The translations under genes were made by a program, and so were the position numbers. A stretch of DNA of 64,000 nucleotides from Psychrobacter sp. PL19 (GTDB lineage Bacteria; Pseudomonadota; Gammaproteobacteria; Pseudomonadales; Moraxellaceae): NCBI RefSeq assembly GCF_017875835.1, contig NZ_JAGING010000001.1:434001-498000 (forward strand), written 5' to 3'. The notes beneath the pieces are model-generated. The model was not told the origin of the DNA. It ran no database searches and saw nothing but the letters and a program-made list of their open reading frames with translations. This document shows, in pieces, positions 9,509 to 17,186 of this stretch (positions are counted from its first letter, which is position 1; the number at the start of each line of letters is the position of its first letter).

Positions 9509-11863
9509 TCAGGCTTTATCACCAGCTGACTCTGACTGTTTGATAGCGACTTGCTCTACAACTGTCGTGTCAGTACTGGGCTGACGGCGCCGACGTTTTG
9601 ATGGTAATGGGCCTTTATTAGTGGCGTCTTTACTGGCTTTAACCGCTGGTTTGGTATTCACCTGAGCGGCTTTGGCTTGAGATTTTTTGGCCTGAGCCAG
9701 GTCATTGGTATTAACCGCTTTAGGGCTTTTAATCGTTTTAGCTGGCTGACCAGCAGTCGCACTTTTAGCTGGTTTTGACTTGCTGTTATTATCGCTGGCA
9801 GCGCTGTGATTCTTAGCCTCAGTCTCAACAGCGAAATCTTGTGTCCCCTGACTGGTACTAGTATTTGTAGGCACAGCAGCAGCTACTTGCGGTTCTGATC
9901 CTGGCTGACGGCGACGACGCTTATGCGGTATCGGCTCATTATTGCTACTCACCAATGCTGGCGACTTTGCTATGGTAGCTACTGTACGAGTTGCACTGGC
10001 TTTAGCATTGATTTTAGCATTGGTTTTAGTAGCAGATACAGGCTTAACGTCAGATTGTGTTGCTTTAGCCGGCTGCTCTTTATTTGAACTATCTACTTGC
10101 GCGTCCATTTTTGACGGCTGTACTCGTGCTTTTTTGGTAGCCGGTGCCTTATTCTGAGAAGACGCCTTACTAGTCTCAGACTGCCCTGCTTGGTCTATAC
10201 CCAGCTGTTTTTGTAGTTTCGGTACGACATTTTCGTGCTCTATTACAAATAGTGGTGCAGGTTTAGGCGTATGGCGTTTGTTTGGCTTAGATTCACTATT
10301 AGCAAGAGACAACTGCTGCAGCTGCGCAAGTTCACTACTATCCTGCTTGGTTTGCTGCGCATGATGAGGCTTATTGCTATCGGGCTTGTTGCTAGCAGGT
10401 GATACTGATTGTGTTTCTGATTGTGTTTCTGAGGATGGTGACTTATTGGCAGCACGGCGACGACGCGCTGGTATATTCGACGCATCATTAACCGCTAACG
10501 GCTCAGCACGGCTATTGCTGTTCGCTTGAGCGTTAGTTGTGGTTTGACTTATGGTTTGATTCACTTGTTCATTATTATCAGTCATCTGTTCCTTTTGGCG
10601 ATTACGCCCACGACCGCGCTTATAGGCGCCACGGCGGATATTTTCATCAAAGTCGTTAATAGCTTGCTGTTGCTCTCTTTCAGATAAGGTTTGGTAAGTC
10701 TGCCACCAGTCACCCATATCGTTAGTAGACTCGGATAACGGATGCTCAGCATCACCACATTGCTCGCGTAATAATAAGAAGTCAAAGCCGGCGCGAAAGC
10801 GGGGATGCTCGGCAAGCTGCTCGATTTGCTTGCTACGTGGCGCGGCAAGCTTAGGCTGCAAGATCCAAATATCACGGATAAATTGTTCTGCAAATTTTGG
10901 AATGGCCGTTTTGATTCTCTGACGATCAATGACCTTGCTGGCTGCTTGCATTTGCGCTTCAGCGAACGGCATATTACGTTTTTTGGCCTTCTCTAATTGA
11001 TGCAGGTAGTTTTCCCACAATAAGGCGGCATAGAAAAATGCTGGATTGATACTTTTACCTGCGCCAATACGCTTATCGGTATTGATAGCGACTTGCTGTA
11101 CCAAAGAGCTTGGTTCATTAGGAGGATAAATAATCAAACTATCAATAGCGCCTGATTCAAACAATAGCGGCAACAGGGGTACCAGATAGCCACCAGAGAA
11201 CATCTTCTGAGTCTCATCATAAAGACGATGCGGCGATATTTGTTCTAGACGCGCCCAGTTACCATCATGAAACTGCTCAGCTAACTCTTGGTCAAACTCA
11301 AAACCCAACTTGGCTTTAAAACGTAGCGCGCGCAGTAACCGTACTGGATCTTCTTCAATACGAACCGGAGCGTTACCTAACAGACGAATAATTTTGTTGT
11401 CAATATCATCGAGCGCACCACAGAAATCATGAACCACGCCTTTGAGCGGCTGATAATATAGTGCGTTAATCGAAAAATCACGACGAGAAAAGTCTTGCTT
11501 AATATCGCCCCAAACATTATCACGAATAATCATGCCATCTTGGGTGGTATTGGCATCACTATTTGGTGGTCCGCGGAAAGTGGCCACTTCGATTAATTCA
11601 CGCCCTGAGTACACGTGTGCCAACTGAAAGCGACGACCGATAATGCGGCAGCGCTTGCCAAACACGTCTTTAATCTCGTGCGGCTTGGCATCAGTGACGG
11701 CATCAAAGTCTTTAGGCTTCAGCCCTAACAAAGTATCGCGCACACCACCACCAACGATATAGGCGTCAAACCCAGCTCGGGATAAGGTGGCAATTACTTC
11801 AGTAATGGAATTGGGTAATTCAGATTTGTTCAGTTCTAACTGCTTGGCGGCACGCTCGGCCAT
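9509..11863 (-). CDS. pcnB: Poly(A) polymerase I with very long disordered C-terminal tail
   Basis: Class II nucleotidyltransferase that adds poly(A) tails to RNA and targets it for decay. The catalytic core is clear: VGGGVRDTLLG, the metal-binding DFD in KPKDFDAVTDA, the RRDFSINAL motif and the neck segment DPVRLLRALRFKAKLGF. I place the start at the ATG at 11863 because GAGGAG sits seven bases upstream; the frame stays open to an ATG at 11974 with a poor site. The first ~430 residues form the enzyme. The remaining ~350 are low-complexity (K, Q, S, A, T, P) and hold three repeats of a P-x-RRRR-like motif near residues 461, 645 and 752. E. coli PcnB has no such tail. Confidence 0.93.
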   Translation of the reverse strand: MAERAAKQLELNKSELPNSITEVIATLSRAGFDAYIVGGGVRDTLLGLKPKDFDAVTDAKPHEIKDVFGKRCRIIGRRFQLAHVYSGRELIEVATFRGPPNSDANTTQDGMIIRDNVWGDIKQDFSRRDFSINALYYQPLKGVVHDFCGALDDIDNKIIRLLGNAPVRIEEDPVRLLRALRFKAKLGFEFDQELAEQFHDGNWARLEQISPHRLYDETQKMFSGGYLVPLLPLLFESGAIDSLIIYPPNEPSSLVQQVAINTDKRIGAGKSINPAFFYAALLWENYLHQLEKAKKRNMPFAEAQMQAASKVIDRQRIKTAIPKFAEQFIRDIWILQPKLAAPRSKQIEQLAEHPRFRAGFDFLLLREQCGDAEHPLSESTNDMGDWWQTYQTLSEREQQQAINDFDENIRRGAYKRGRGRNRQKEQMTDNNEQVNQTISQTTTNAQANSNSRAEPLAVNDASNIPARRRRAANKSPSSETQSETQSVSPASNKPDSNKPHHAQQTKQDSSELAQLQQLSLANSESKPNKRHTPKPAPLFVIEHENVVPKLQKQLGIDQAGQSETSKASSQNKAPATKKARVQPSKMDAQVDSSNKEQPAKATQSDVKPVSATKTNAKINAKASATRTVATIAKSPALVSSNNEPIPHKRRRRQPGSEPQVAAAVPTNTSTSQGTQDFAVETEAKNHSAASDNNSKSKPAKSATAGQPAKTIKSPKAVNTNDLAQAKKSQAKAAQVNTKPAVKASKDATNKGPLPSKRRRRQPSTDTTVVEQVAIKQSESAGDKA

Positions 11864-12261
11864 GCATCTACTCCTCGCCGGTATTCTTAACCACCCCTGA
11901 TCAACACAACGTTTATCAGGCGGATGTACGCTATAGTTTAACAAATTTTGCACGCGGTAGGTGTATTTAGACATTTACTTACATGCTATTTTGTCAATAT
12001 TAGCATTATAGTCAACTCATTATATTTGTAATCTGTGGTCAACCAAGCTTGCCATGGCTGTTCTGAGAGAACAGTTATAGCCAGTACTAGGCAATTTTTC
12101 ACTATTTCTGTATTGAATTAACCACGCTACCTTATATAACCACTAGTATAACAGCTAGCAACATTAGAGTCCTTTCCACCTAGTAGTCGATAAGTGCTCA
12201 AAATCGCGGTTTTATTTTTAGATGAATCTTATTCATAAAGTTCTAGCTAGTATTGATTAGG
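11864..12261. other. Intergenic region upstream of pcnB
   Basis: About 400 bp between the comEA-like gene and the preferred pcnB start. It should hold the pcnB promoter. A small perfect 7-bp hairpin occurs at 12058-12074 without a T run. The part from 11864 to 11974 is open in the pcnB frame. No other gene is visible. Confidence 0.4.
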
Positions 12262-12690
12262 CTACTCCCTTAGCTGCAAACGCTCGCGATTTTTCTCTAA
12301 AGTTTTTGGTCCGATGCCTTTGACCTTTTCTAAATCATCTACCGTTTTGAACTCACCAAACATATCACGATATAAGATAATCGCTTGCGCCTTGCTACTC
12401 CCAATACCGTATAACGAGGTCAGTTCACCTTCGCTTGCATGATTGATATTGACGCCACTATAATCACGCGCCTGAGTCTCTGCAGTCTCTTGTGCTAAGA
12501 GATAGCTATAAGCACTTTGCGCACTGTCAAAACAGGGTGCAGCCTGTGCTTTATTGCTCATAATACTGAAGATTAGTATCAAGCAAAGAGTGACACCTAG
12601 CAGTATATTCGTCCACCAAAATTTATGATGGTAAAAGCTACCCATACTTTCTATAGCCCTAGGGAGCACTGTAGACTTGCTACTATTCAT
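12262..12690 (-). CDS. ComEA-like helix-hairpin-helix DNA-binding protein
   Basis: The 142-residue protein has a hydrophobic segment at about residues 27-45 (ILLGVTLCLILIFSIM) that is a signal or membrane anchor. It is followed by a ComEA-type double helix-hairpin-helix domain: INHASEGELTSLYGIGSSKAQAI, then VKGIGPKTLEKNRERL. Such proteins bind DNA in the periplasm during natural transformation, a trait known in Psychrobacter and Acinetobacter. A role in uptake is inferred from family. Its start overlaps the end of mazG by 8 bases, so the two are translationally coupled. Confidence 0.82.
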   Translation of the reverse strand: MNSSKSTVLPRAIESMGSFYHHKFWWTNILLGVTLCLILIFSIMSNKAQAAPCFDSAQSAYSYLLAQETAETQARDYSGVNINHASEGELTSLYGIGSSKAQAIILYRDMFGEFKTVDDLEKVKGIGPKTLEKNRERLQLRE

Positions 12691-13663
12691 GCTGTTTTGC
12701 CGCTTCCCATAGCGCGTCCATCTCGGTCACATTACTGTCTTCTAAGCGCTTGCCAACGGCTTCTAATTGCGCTTCGATATAACCAAATCGCGATTTAAAT
12801 TTATGTACGCAGGTTAAAGTTGCCGCTTCGGCATCCAGGTTTAGTTTACGAGCCACATTAACCAATGCAAACATACAATCACCCAATTCTTTTTCTATCT
12901 CTCTGTCTTTTTCTATTTCCCTGTCTTTTTCTATTTCTTTGATAGGTGTCTGTTGTACTTCGGTCACCTGAGCGCGATTTCTATTATCAGTATCAGTTGA
13001 TATTCGCTCTTTTAATTCATTTTTTAGTTCGGCGACTTCTTCATCAAGCTTGTCTAGTGCCCCGCTTACCCCGTCCCAATCAAAACCCAATTTCGATGCT
13101 TGCTTTTGTACTTCCTGCGCTTGCATGAGAGCACTACCGGCTTTGGTGACGTCTAACCGACGACGCGGCTTACCGCGTGCGGAGCGTTCTGCCTGCTCTT
13201 CAGCTTTAATCTCATCCCAGCGGACTTTTACTGCTGCTTCATCTTCAAGGTTTTCAGTCTCAAATACGTGCGGATGACGGCGAATTAATTTTTGTTGTAA
13301 GGTAGTAATGACCTCGTCGATATCAAAACGTCCTTGCTCAGCATACAGCTGACAGTGAAAAACGACTTGTAGCAAGACATCACCAAGCTCGCCTTTGATA
13401 TCTTCATCATCATCAGTTTGTACTGCTTCCCCTAACTCATAAGCTTCTTCGATAGCATACGGAATCAAGCTATGATTGCTTTGCTTTTGATCCCAAGGGC
13501 AATCAGCACGCAGCCTCGCCATCAGCGCTAATAAGTCATCCAATTGACCAGTAGCTATAGGCAAGCCTTGAGTAGGTTTGGGCGCAGAAATCAAACGTGG
13601 TTCACCAGTTAATATTGCGGTCTGGTAGGCCGCTGATAGACGATTATTTCCTTGGATGCTCAT
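12683..13663 (-). CDS. mazG: Nucleoside triphosphate pyrophosphohydrolase MazG with repeat-bearing linker
   Basis: All-alpha NTP pyrophosphatase that hydrolyses (d)NTPs to NMPs, a house-cleaning activity. The first MazG domain carries CPWDQKQSNHSLIPY, the acidic EEAYELGEAV and the ELGDVLLQVVFH metal motif. The second shows DKLDEEVAELKNEL and ELGDCMFALVNVARKL. Between the two halves of the second domain is an inserted acidic/basic repeat (EIEKDR three times, about residues 240-257, DNA about 12889-12940). This helps explain 326 residues against about 263 in E. coli. It forms an operon with the comEA-like gene. Confidence 0.93.
   Translation of the reverse strand: MSIQGNNRLSAAYQTAILTGEPRLISAPKPTQGLPIATGQLDDLLALMARLRADCPWDQKQSNHSLIPYAIEEAYELGEAVQTDDDEDIKGELGDVLLQVVFHCQLYAEQGRFDIDEVITTLQQKLIRRHPHVFETENLEDEAAVKVRWDEIKAEEQAERSARGKPRRRLDVTKAGSALMQAQEVQKQASKLGFDWDGVSGALDKLDEEVAELKNELKERISTDTDNRNRAQVTEVQQTPIKEIEKDREIEKDREIEKELGDCMFALVNVARKLNLDAEAATLTCVHKFKSRFGYIEAQLEAVGKRLEDSNVTEMDALWEAAKQHE
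12889..12940 (-). repeat. 18-bp tandem repeat inside mazG
   Basis: About 2.8 copies of an 18-base unit keep the frame and encode EIEKDR repeats. The copies are nearly identical at DNA level, which suggests a recent duplication. Confidence 0.75.
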
Positions 13664-13863
13664 AGTAACTTACTCTTATATTTTACTTATTTTGAATAAT
13701 GATTAAGGACTGACTGCCCACGTATTTTTTAGGGCATATTTTTTAGTACTGACTTTTTAGTACTTATTTTTAGTTTAGTGTATCATTTAATACTTATCAG
13801 CTTATGGTGATGCTGTTTATTTCGTTACTATACAACTGTTCACGCGAAAGGAATTTTATACTC

Positions 13864-15426
13864 ATGTCCACCTCCGACCCTGCTCCTATTTCTGGCTATA
13901 TCAATTCTCACAATGATTTTACCCCTATCAGTATTGACTCATTTAAAGCTTATGATATTCGCGGTGAGCTTGGGGTGACTCTTGATGACCATATCGCTTA
14001 TCGTATCGGTCGCGCCTTTGGCCAGATTTTATTTCAGCGTTATAATGCAGCTCGTGACACTATTGATAACAACCACGTTAATAGTGTTGATGACGCTACT
14101 GTTAATGACCGTAATGAGTTACAAGGCTTAAAACCAGCCGTCGTTATCGGCAGTGATATTCGTGATTCCAGTGAGCAGTTAAAACAAGCCACCATTGCTG
14201 GCATTATGGATGCGGGTGTCGATGTCATTGATTTGGGAATGACCGGCACTGAAGAAGTCTATTTTGCCACCAGTCATTATCAGGCGCTTGGCGGCATAGA
14301 AGTCACCGCCAGTCACAACCCTATCAACTATAATGGCCTCAAATTAGTCAAAGAACATTCAAAACCGATCAGCGCCGACGATGGCCTAGCAGAAATTCAG
14401 CAACTAGCAGAATCTGGACAGTTTGCGACTGTTAATAAACAAGGCGAAAGCAACCAACCTAGCAAACGGCAACTATTAACCGATAAAGATGCTTATATTG
14501 ACCACGTCATGAGCTTTGTTGCTATCGATAAATTACAGCCTTTAAAGCTGGTTATCAATTCAGGAAATGGTAGTGCCGGACCAGTAGTTGATTTACTAGT
14601 CGATAAGCTAATGCAAGCAGGTGCACCAATTGAGGTTATCAAGCTGCATCACGAGCCCGATGGTAGCTTCCCTAACGGTATCCCTAATCCAATGATTTTA
14701 GCCAACAGAACGGCTACTCAGCAAGCGGTCATCAACCATAAAGCAGGTCTTGGTATTGCCTTTGACGGCGACTTTGATCGCTGCTTCTTATTCGATGAAA
14801 ATGGCGCATTTATTGATGGCAGCTATGTAGTCGGCATGCTCGCCCAAGCATTTTTAAATAAGTACCCAGGCGAATCAATCGTCTATGATCCACGAGTGAT
14901 ATACAACACCGAAGCCGTGGTCGATACTCATAATGGCAAAGCAGTAATCAGTAAATCAGGGCATTCGTTTATTAAACAGGTCATGCGCGAGTCAGGCGCT
15001 GTATATGGTGGTGAAATGTCAGCCCATCATTATTTTCGCGACTTTTGCTATTGCGATAGCGGTATGATTCCCTGGCTATTAACCATCGAGCTATTATCTA
15101 TTACCGGCAAGACCTTATCTGAGTTAGTCACTGGTTACATTAAAGCCTATCCAAGTTCAGGTGAGCTGAACTTTCGACTGACTGATCACGATGCACCAAC
15201 TATTATTAAAGACATTGAAGAAAAATTCAGCATGGAAAATCCGACCAAATCAACACTGGATGGGCTGAGTCTTGATTTTGATGACTGGCGTTTTAATCTA
15301 CGGGCCTCTAACACTGAGCCGTTAATTCGCTTAAATATTGAAACACGCGGTGATGAGAATTTGCTGGCCACCAAAACCCACGATATTCAACAGTGGCTGG
15401 CAAATCAAGGCGCTGTGCCTGCCTAG
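13864..15426 (+). CDS. Phosphomannomutase/phosphoglucomutase
   Basis: Alpha-D-phosphohexomutase of the AlgC/ManB type (interconverts hexose 6- and 1-phosphates), supplying glucose-1-P for GalU or mannose-1-P. Four domain motifs are visible: the start FKAYDIRGELG, the phosphoserine loop TASHNPINYNGLK, the metal loop FDGDFDRCF, the sugar loop GGEMSAHHYF and the phosphate-binding RASNTEPLIRLN. I start at the ATG at 13864 (520 residues). An in-frame ATG at 13804 would add an unlikely hydrophobic leader. It converges on the galE-galU-pgi-ugd block, as pgm does at the Acinetobacter K-locus border. Confidence 0.93.
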   Translation: MSTSDPAPISGYINSHNDFTPISIDSFKAYDIRGELGVTLDDHIAYRIGRAFGQILFQRYNAARDTIDNNHVNSVDDATVNDRNELQGLKPAVVIGSDIRDSSEQLKQATIAGIMDAGVDVIDLGMTGTEEVYFATSHYQALGGIEVTASHNPINYNGLKLVKEHSKPISADDGLAEIQQLAESGQFATVNKQGESNQPSKRQLLTDKDAYIDHVMSFVAIDKLQPLKLVINSGNGSAGPVVDLLVDKLMQAGAPIEVIKLHHEPDGSFPNGIPNPMILANRTATQQAVINHKAGLGIAFDGDFDRCFLFDENGAFIDGSYVVGMLAQAFLNKYPGESIVYDPRVIYNTEAVVDTHNGKAVISKSGHSFIKQVMRESGAVYGGEMSAHHYFRDFCYCDSGMIPWLLTIELLSITGKTLSELVTGYIKAYPSSGELNFRLTDHDAPTIIKDIEEKFSMENPTKSTLDGLSLDFDDWRFNLRASNTEPLIRLNIETRGDENLLATKTHDIQQWLANQGAVPA

Positions 15427-15468
15427 CCTTTATATCAACCACTTATATTATATTTGTTACAGCACAAA

Positions 15469-15508
15469 AAGAGCGCCTGTTAATCACTAAATTAACAGGC
15501 GCTTTTTG
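15469..15508. terminator. Rho-independent terminator after the phosphohexomutase gene
   Basis: A perfect 13-bp stem (15472-15484 with 15491-15503) with a 6-nt loop, an upstream A run and a downstream T run. Confidence 0.9.
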
Positions 15509-15540
15509 ATCTTTTGGAGGCTTGCATCTAATAAATACTT

Positions 15541-15680
15541 ATATAGTTAATGAAAAGTAATATCGATACCTAACCTACTGCTGGCATACGTTTTTCTTGC
15601 TTGCTGTGCCTACGCAGACAGAGGCTGCAAAAAGCGTATACCAGCAGTACCGTCGCGTTTTTAAGGTATTTTAACTATAT
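15541..15680 (+). repeat. Palindromic intergenic repeat, type A, copy 1
   Basis: A 140-bp element bounded by a perfect 10-bp inverted repeat (ATATAGTTAA / TTAACTATAT). Inside is a second inverted repeat, 15576-15590 with 15635-15649 (14 of 15 match; the mismatch allows G-T pairing), around a core hairpin CTGTG-CCTA-CGCAG. Copies 2 (30323-30458) and 3 (50062-50201, inverted) share most of the sequence. It lies between the converging phosphohexomutase and ugd-like genes. No transposase is encoded, so it is MITE- or REP-like. Confidence 0.85.
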
Positions 15681-15708
15681 CTAACGCAGTAGATTATTAG
15701 TTGATAGG

Positions 15709-17118
15709 CTATTTAGCACGGCCAATACCCATATAATCACCTACTAAGGCATCAATCTGTGGCCGTGTTAAGGCATTTTGAGCGTCAAATATAGGCAGTG
15801 CTCGTTGATTAAGCTGTGCCACATCAAGTTGATGTTGGGGTAACAAGGTAATGATAAAAATGGCCTGCGCCATGTCAAGTTGCTGATAAGGACTGGTGAC
15901 CAATTGTAAAAGTGGTTGATTATCATAACTCGCAGCAAGCTCAGTCTGCGCTTTATCACTATAAACTAGGGTGCGAATATTATAAGACCATAGTAGCTCT
16001 AGCAGTGGATGGATAGCAGATCCTGCCGTGCGACCTGACCCTGATTTGTAGCTGCCGCCCCAAATCATCACTGTTTTATTGTCAATAAAGCCGTCAAAAT
16101 ATTGCCAAAACTTACGGAATATCAGCTCTTTTTGATCCTTATTGATATGCATAACCGACTGTAATAATGGCATATCTACACTATTTTTCTGTCCTGATTG
16201 CTGTAGCTTGTCAAGCTCAGTTGGTAAGGTATTACCCCCAAAGCCCCACCCTGCTTGCAAGTAGCTGCTACCGACTCGCTCATCGAGACCCATAATTCGA
16301 CTGACCTGCTGAATATCTACCTGCTGACTGTCGGCAAGACGCGACATCTCATTCATGAAGCTCACTCGCGTCGCTAACATCGCCATAATACTACTGCGCG
16401 CAAATTCTATCGTGGCAATATCAGCATGATGGCAAGCATGTGCATGCTGCATTAGCGGTTGCAATACCGTTAAGTGGTGACTGCTATCAGGGGTCTTTTC
16501 ACCCAGCAACCATAATGAGGGTGTGAGCATCGAGCTATAAGTCTCGCCGTCCTGCAAGAATACAAACGGCACATAATAGACCCAAGCCCGCTGTAAGCGC
16601 TGTGCCAATACCGAAATACCGCCAAGTTGCTCAATGCCGCTCATAATAATGGGGCGCGTCTGCTGATGACTGTGATTAAATGCTGTTACCCAACTGTCAT
16701 CCGACCATGTCGTTTTAATACTGTCTAAAAACAACCAATACAACGCAACTTGAGGGTTTTCAATATCTTTAGAGTTTTCAGTTGCTGGCAAGCTATCATT
16801 ATTGCTGACTGACTCATAAATTTGAATAAGCTGGTCAGCGCTGGTGGGTAACGGCTGACTGATAATTTGCTGCTGCTGGTCATAAAGCTGCCACAACGCC
16901 TGCAAATGATGCTCAAAACCGTACTGCTGCAGCTGCTGCTCGAGTAGCGCACTATCGGCATATAAATGCACTTGTTGACCTAAGCTGGCCAGCACCACCG
17001 CACTAGTAATGGCTTCAATACCATGCCCAACAATAACGCAAATTGCCGTTTTTTTGGGAGCATAAGCGTGGTTTTTAGTATTAGACGATTTAAAGCTGTG
17101 CATAGATTCAGAAGACAT
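15709..17118 (-). CDS. Degenerate UDP-glucose/GDP-mannose dehydrogenase homologue, catalytic Cys missing
   Basis: The 469-residue protein keeps the overall Ugd layout: an N-terminal Rossmann start (IVGHGIEAITSAVVLASLGQ), the central LATRVSFMNEM helix, the GLDERVGSSYL segment and the C-terminal domain (MIWGGSYKSGSGR). The active site is changed. The family motif GFGGSCFPKD reads GFGGNTLPTE, so the nucleophilic cysteine and the following aspartate are lost. By ungapped alignment the conserved lysine and asparagine of the K-x3-N helix read R and M. Oxidation of UDP-glucose to UDP-glucuronate therefore looks impossible by the known mechanism. It sits where ugd sits in the Acinetobacter galU-ugd-gpi block. 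The frame is intact, so it is probably expressed as a pseudoenzyme. Confidence 0.75.
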   Translation of the reverse strand: MSSESMHSFKSSNTKNHAYAPKKTAICVIVGHGIEAITSAVVLASLGQQVHLYADSALLEQQLQQYGFEHHLQALWQLYDQQQQIISQPLPTSADQLIQIYESVSNNDSLPATENSKDIENPQVALYWLFLDSIKTTWSDDSWVTAFNHSHQQTRPIIMSGIEQLGGISVLAQRLQRAWVYYVPFVFLQDGETYSSMLTPSLWLLGEKTPDSSHHLTVLQPLMQHAHACHHADIATIEFARSSIMAMLATRVSFMNEMSRLADSQQVDIQQVSRIMGLDERVGSSYLQAGWGFGGNTLPTELDKLQQSGQKNSVDMPLLQSVMHINKDQKELIFRKFWQYFDGFIDNKTVMIWGGSYKSGSGRTAGSAIHPLLELLWSYNIRTLVYSDKAQTELAASYDNQPLLQLVTSPYQQLDMAQAIFIITLLPQHQLDVAQLNQRALPIFDAQNALTRPQIDALVGDYMGIGRAK

Positions 17119-17186
17119 AGGACTACCTTTATTTTTTAACCCACCAATTAGCGGACAAACAGCTACTATTTATCTTTTTAAAAACG

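Noticed and set aside
15541..15680. Rho-independent terminator or insertion-sequence remnant
   Set aside because: A separate, better terminator precedes it, it recurs at five sites and it encodes no transposase fragment, so a repeat element fits better.
15709..17118. Frameshifted ugd pseudogene
   Set aside because: The frame is continuous over 469 codons with recognisable N- and C-terminal domains, so the loss is by substitution and not by frameshift.
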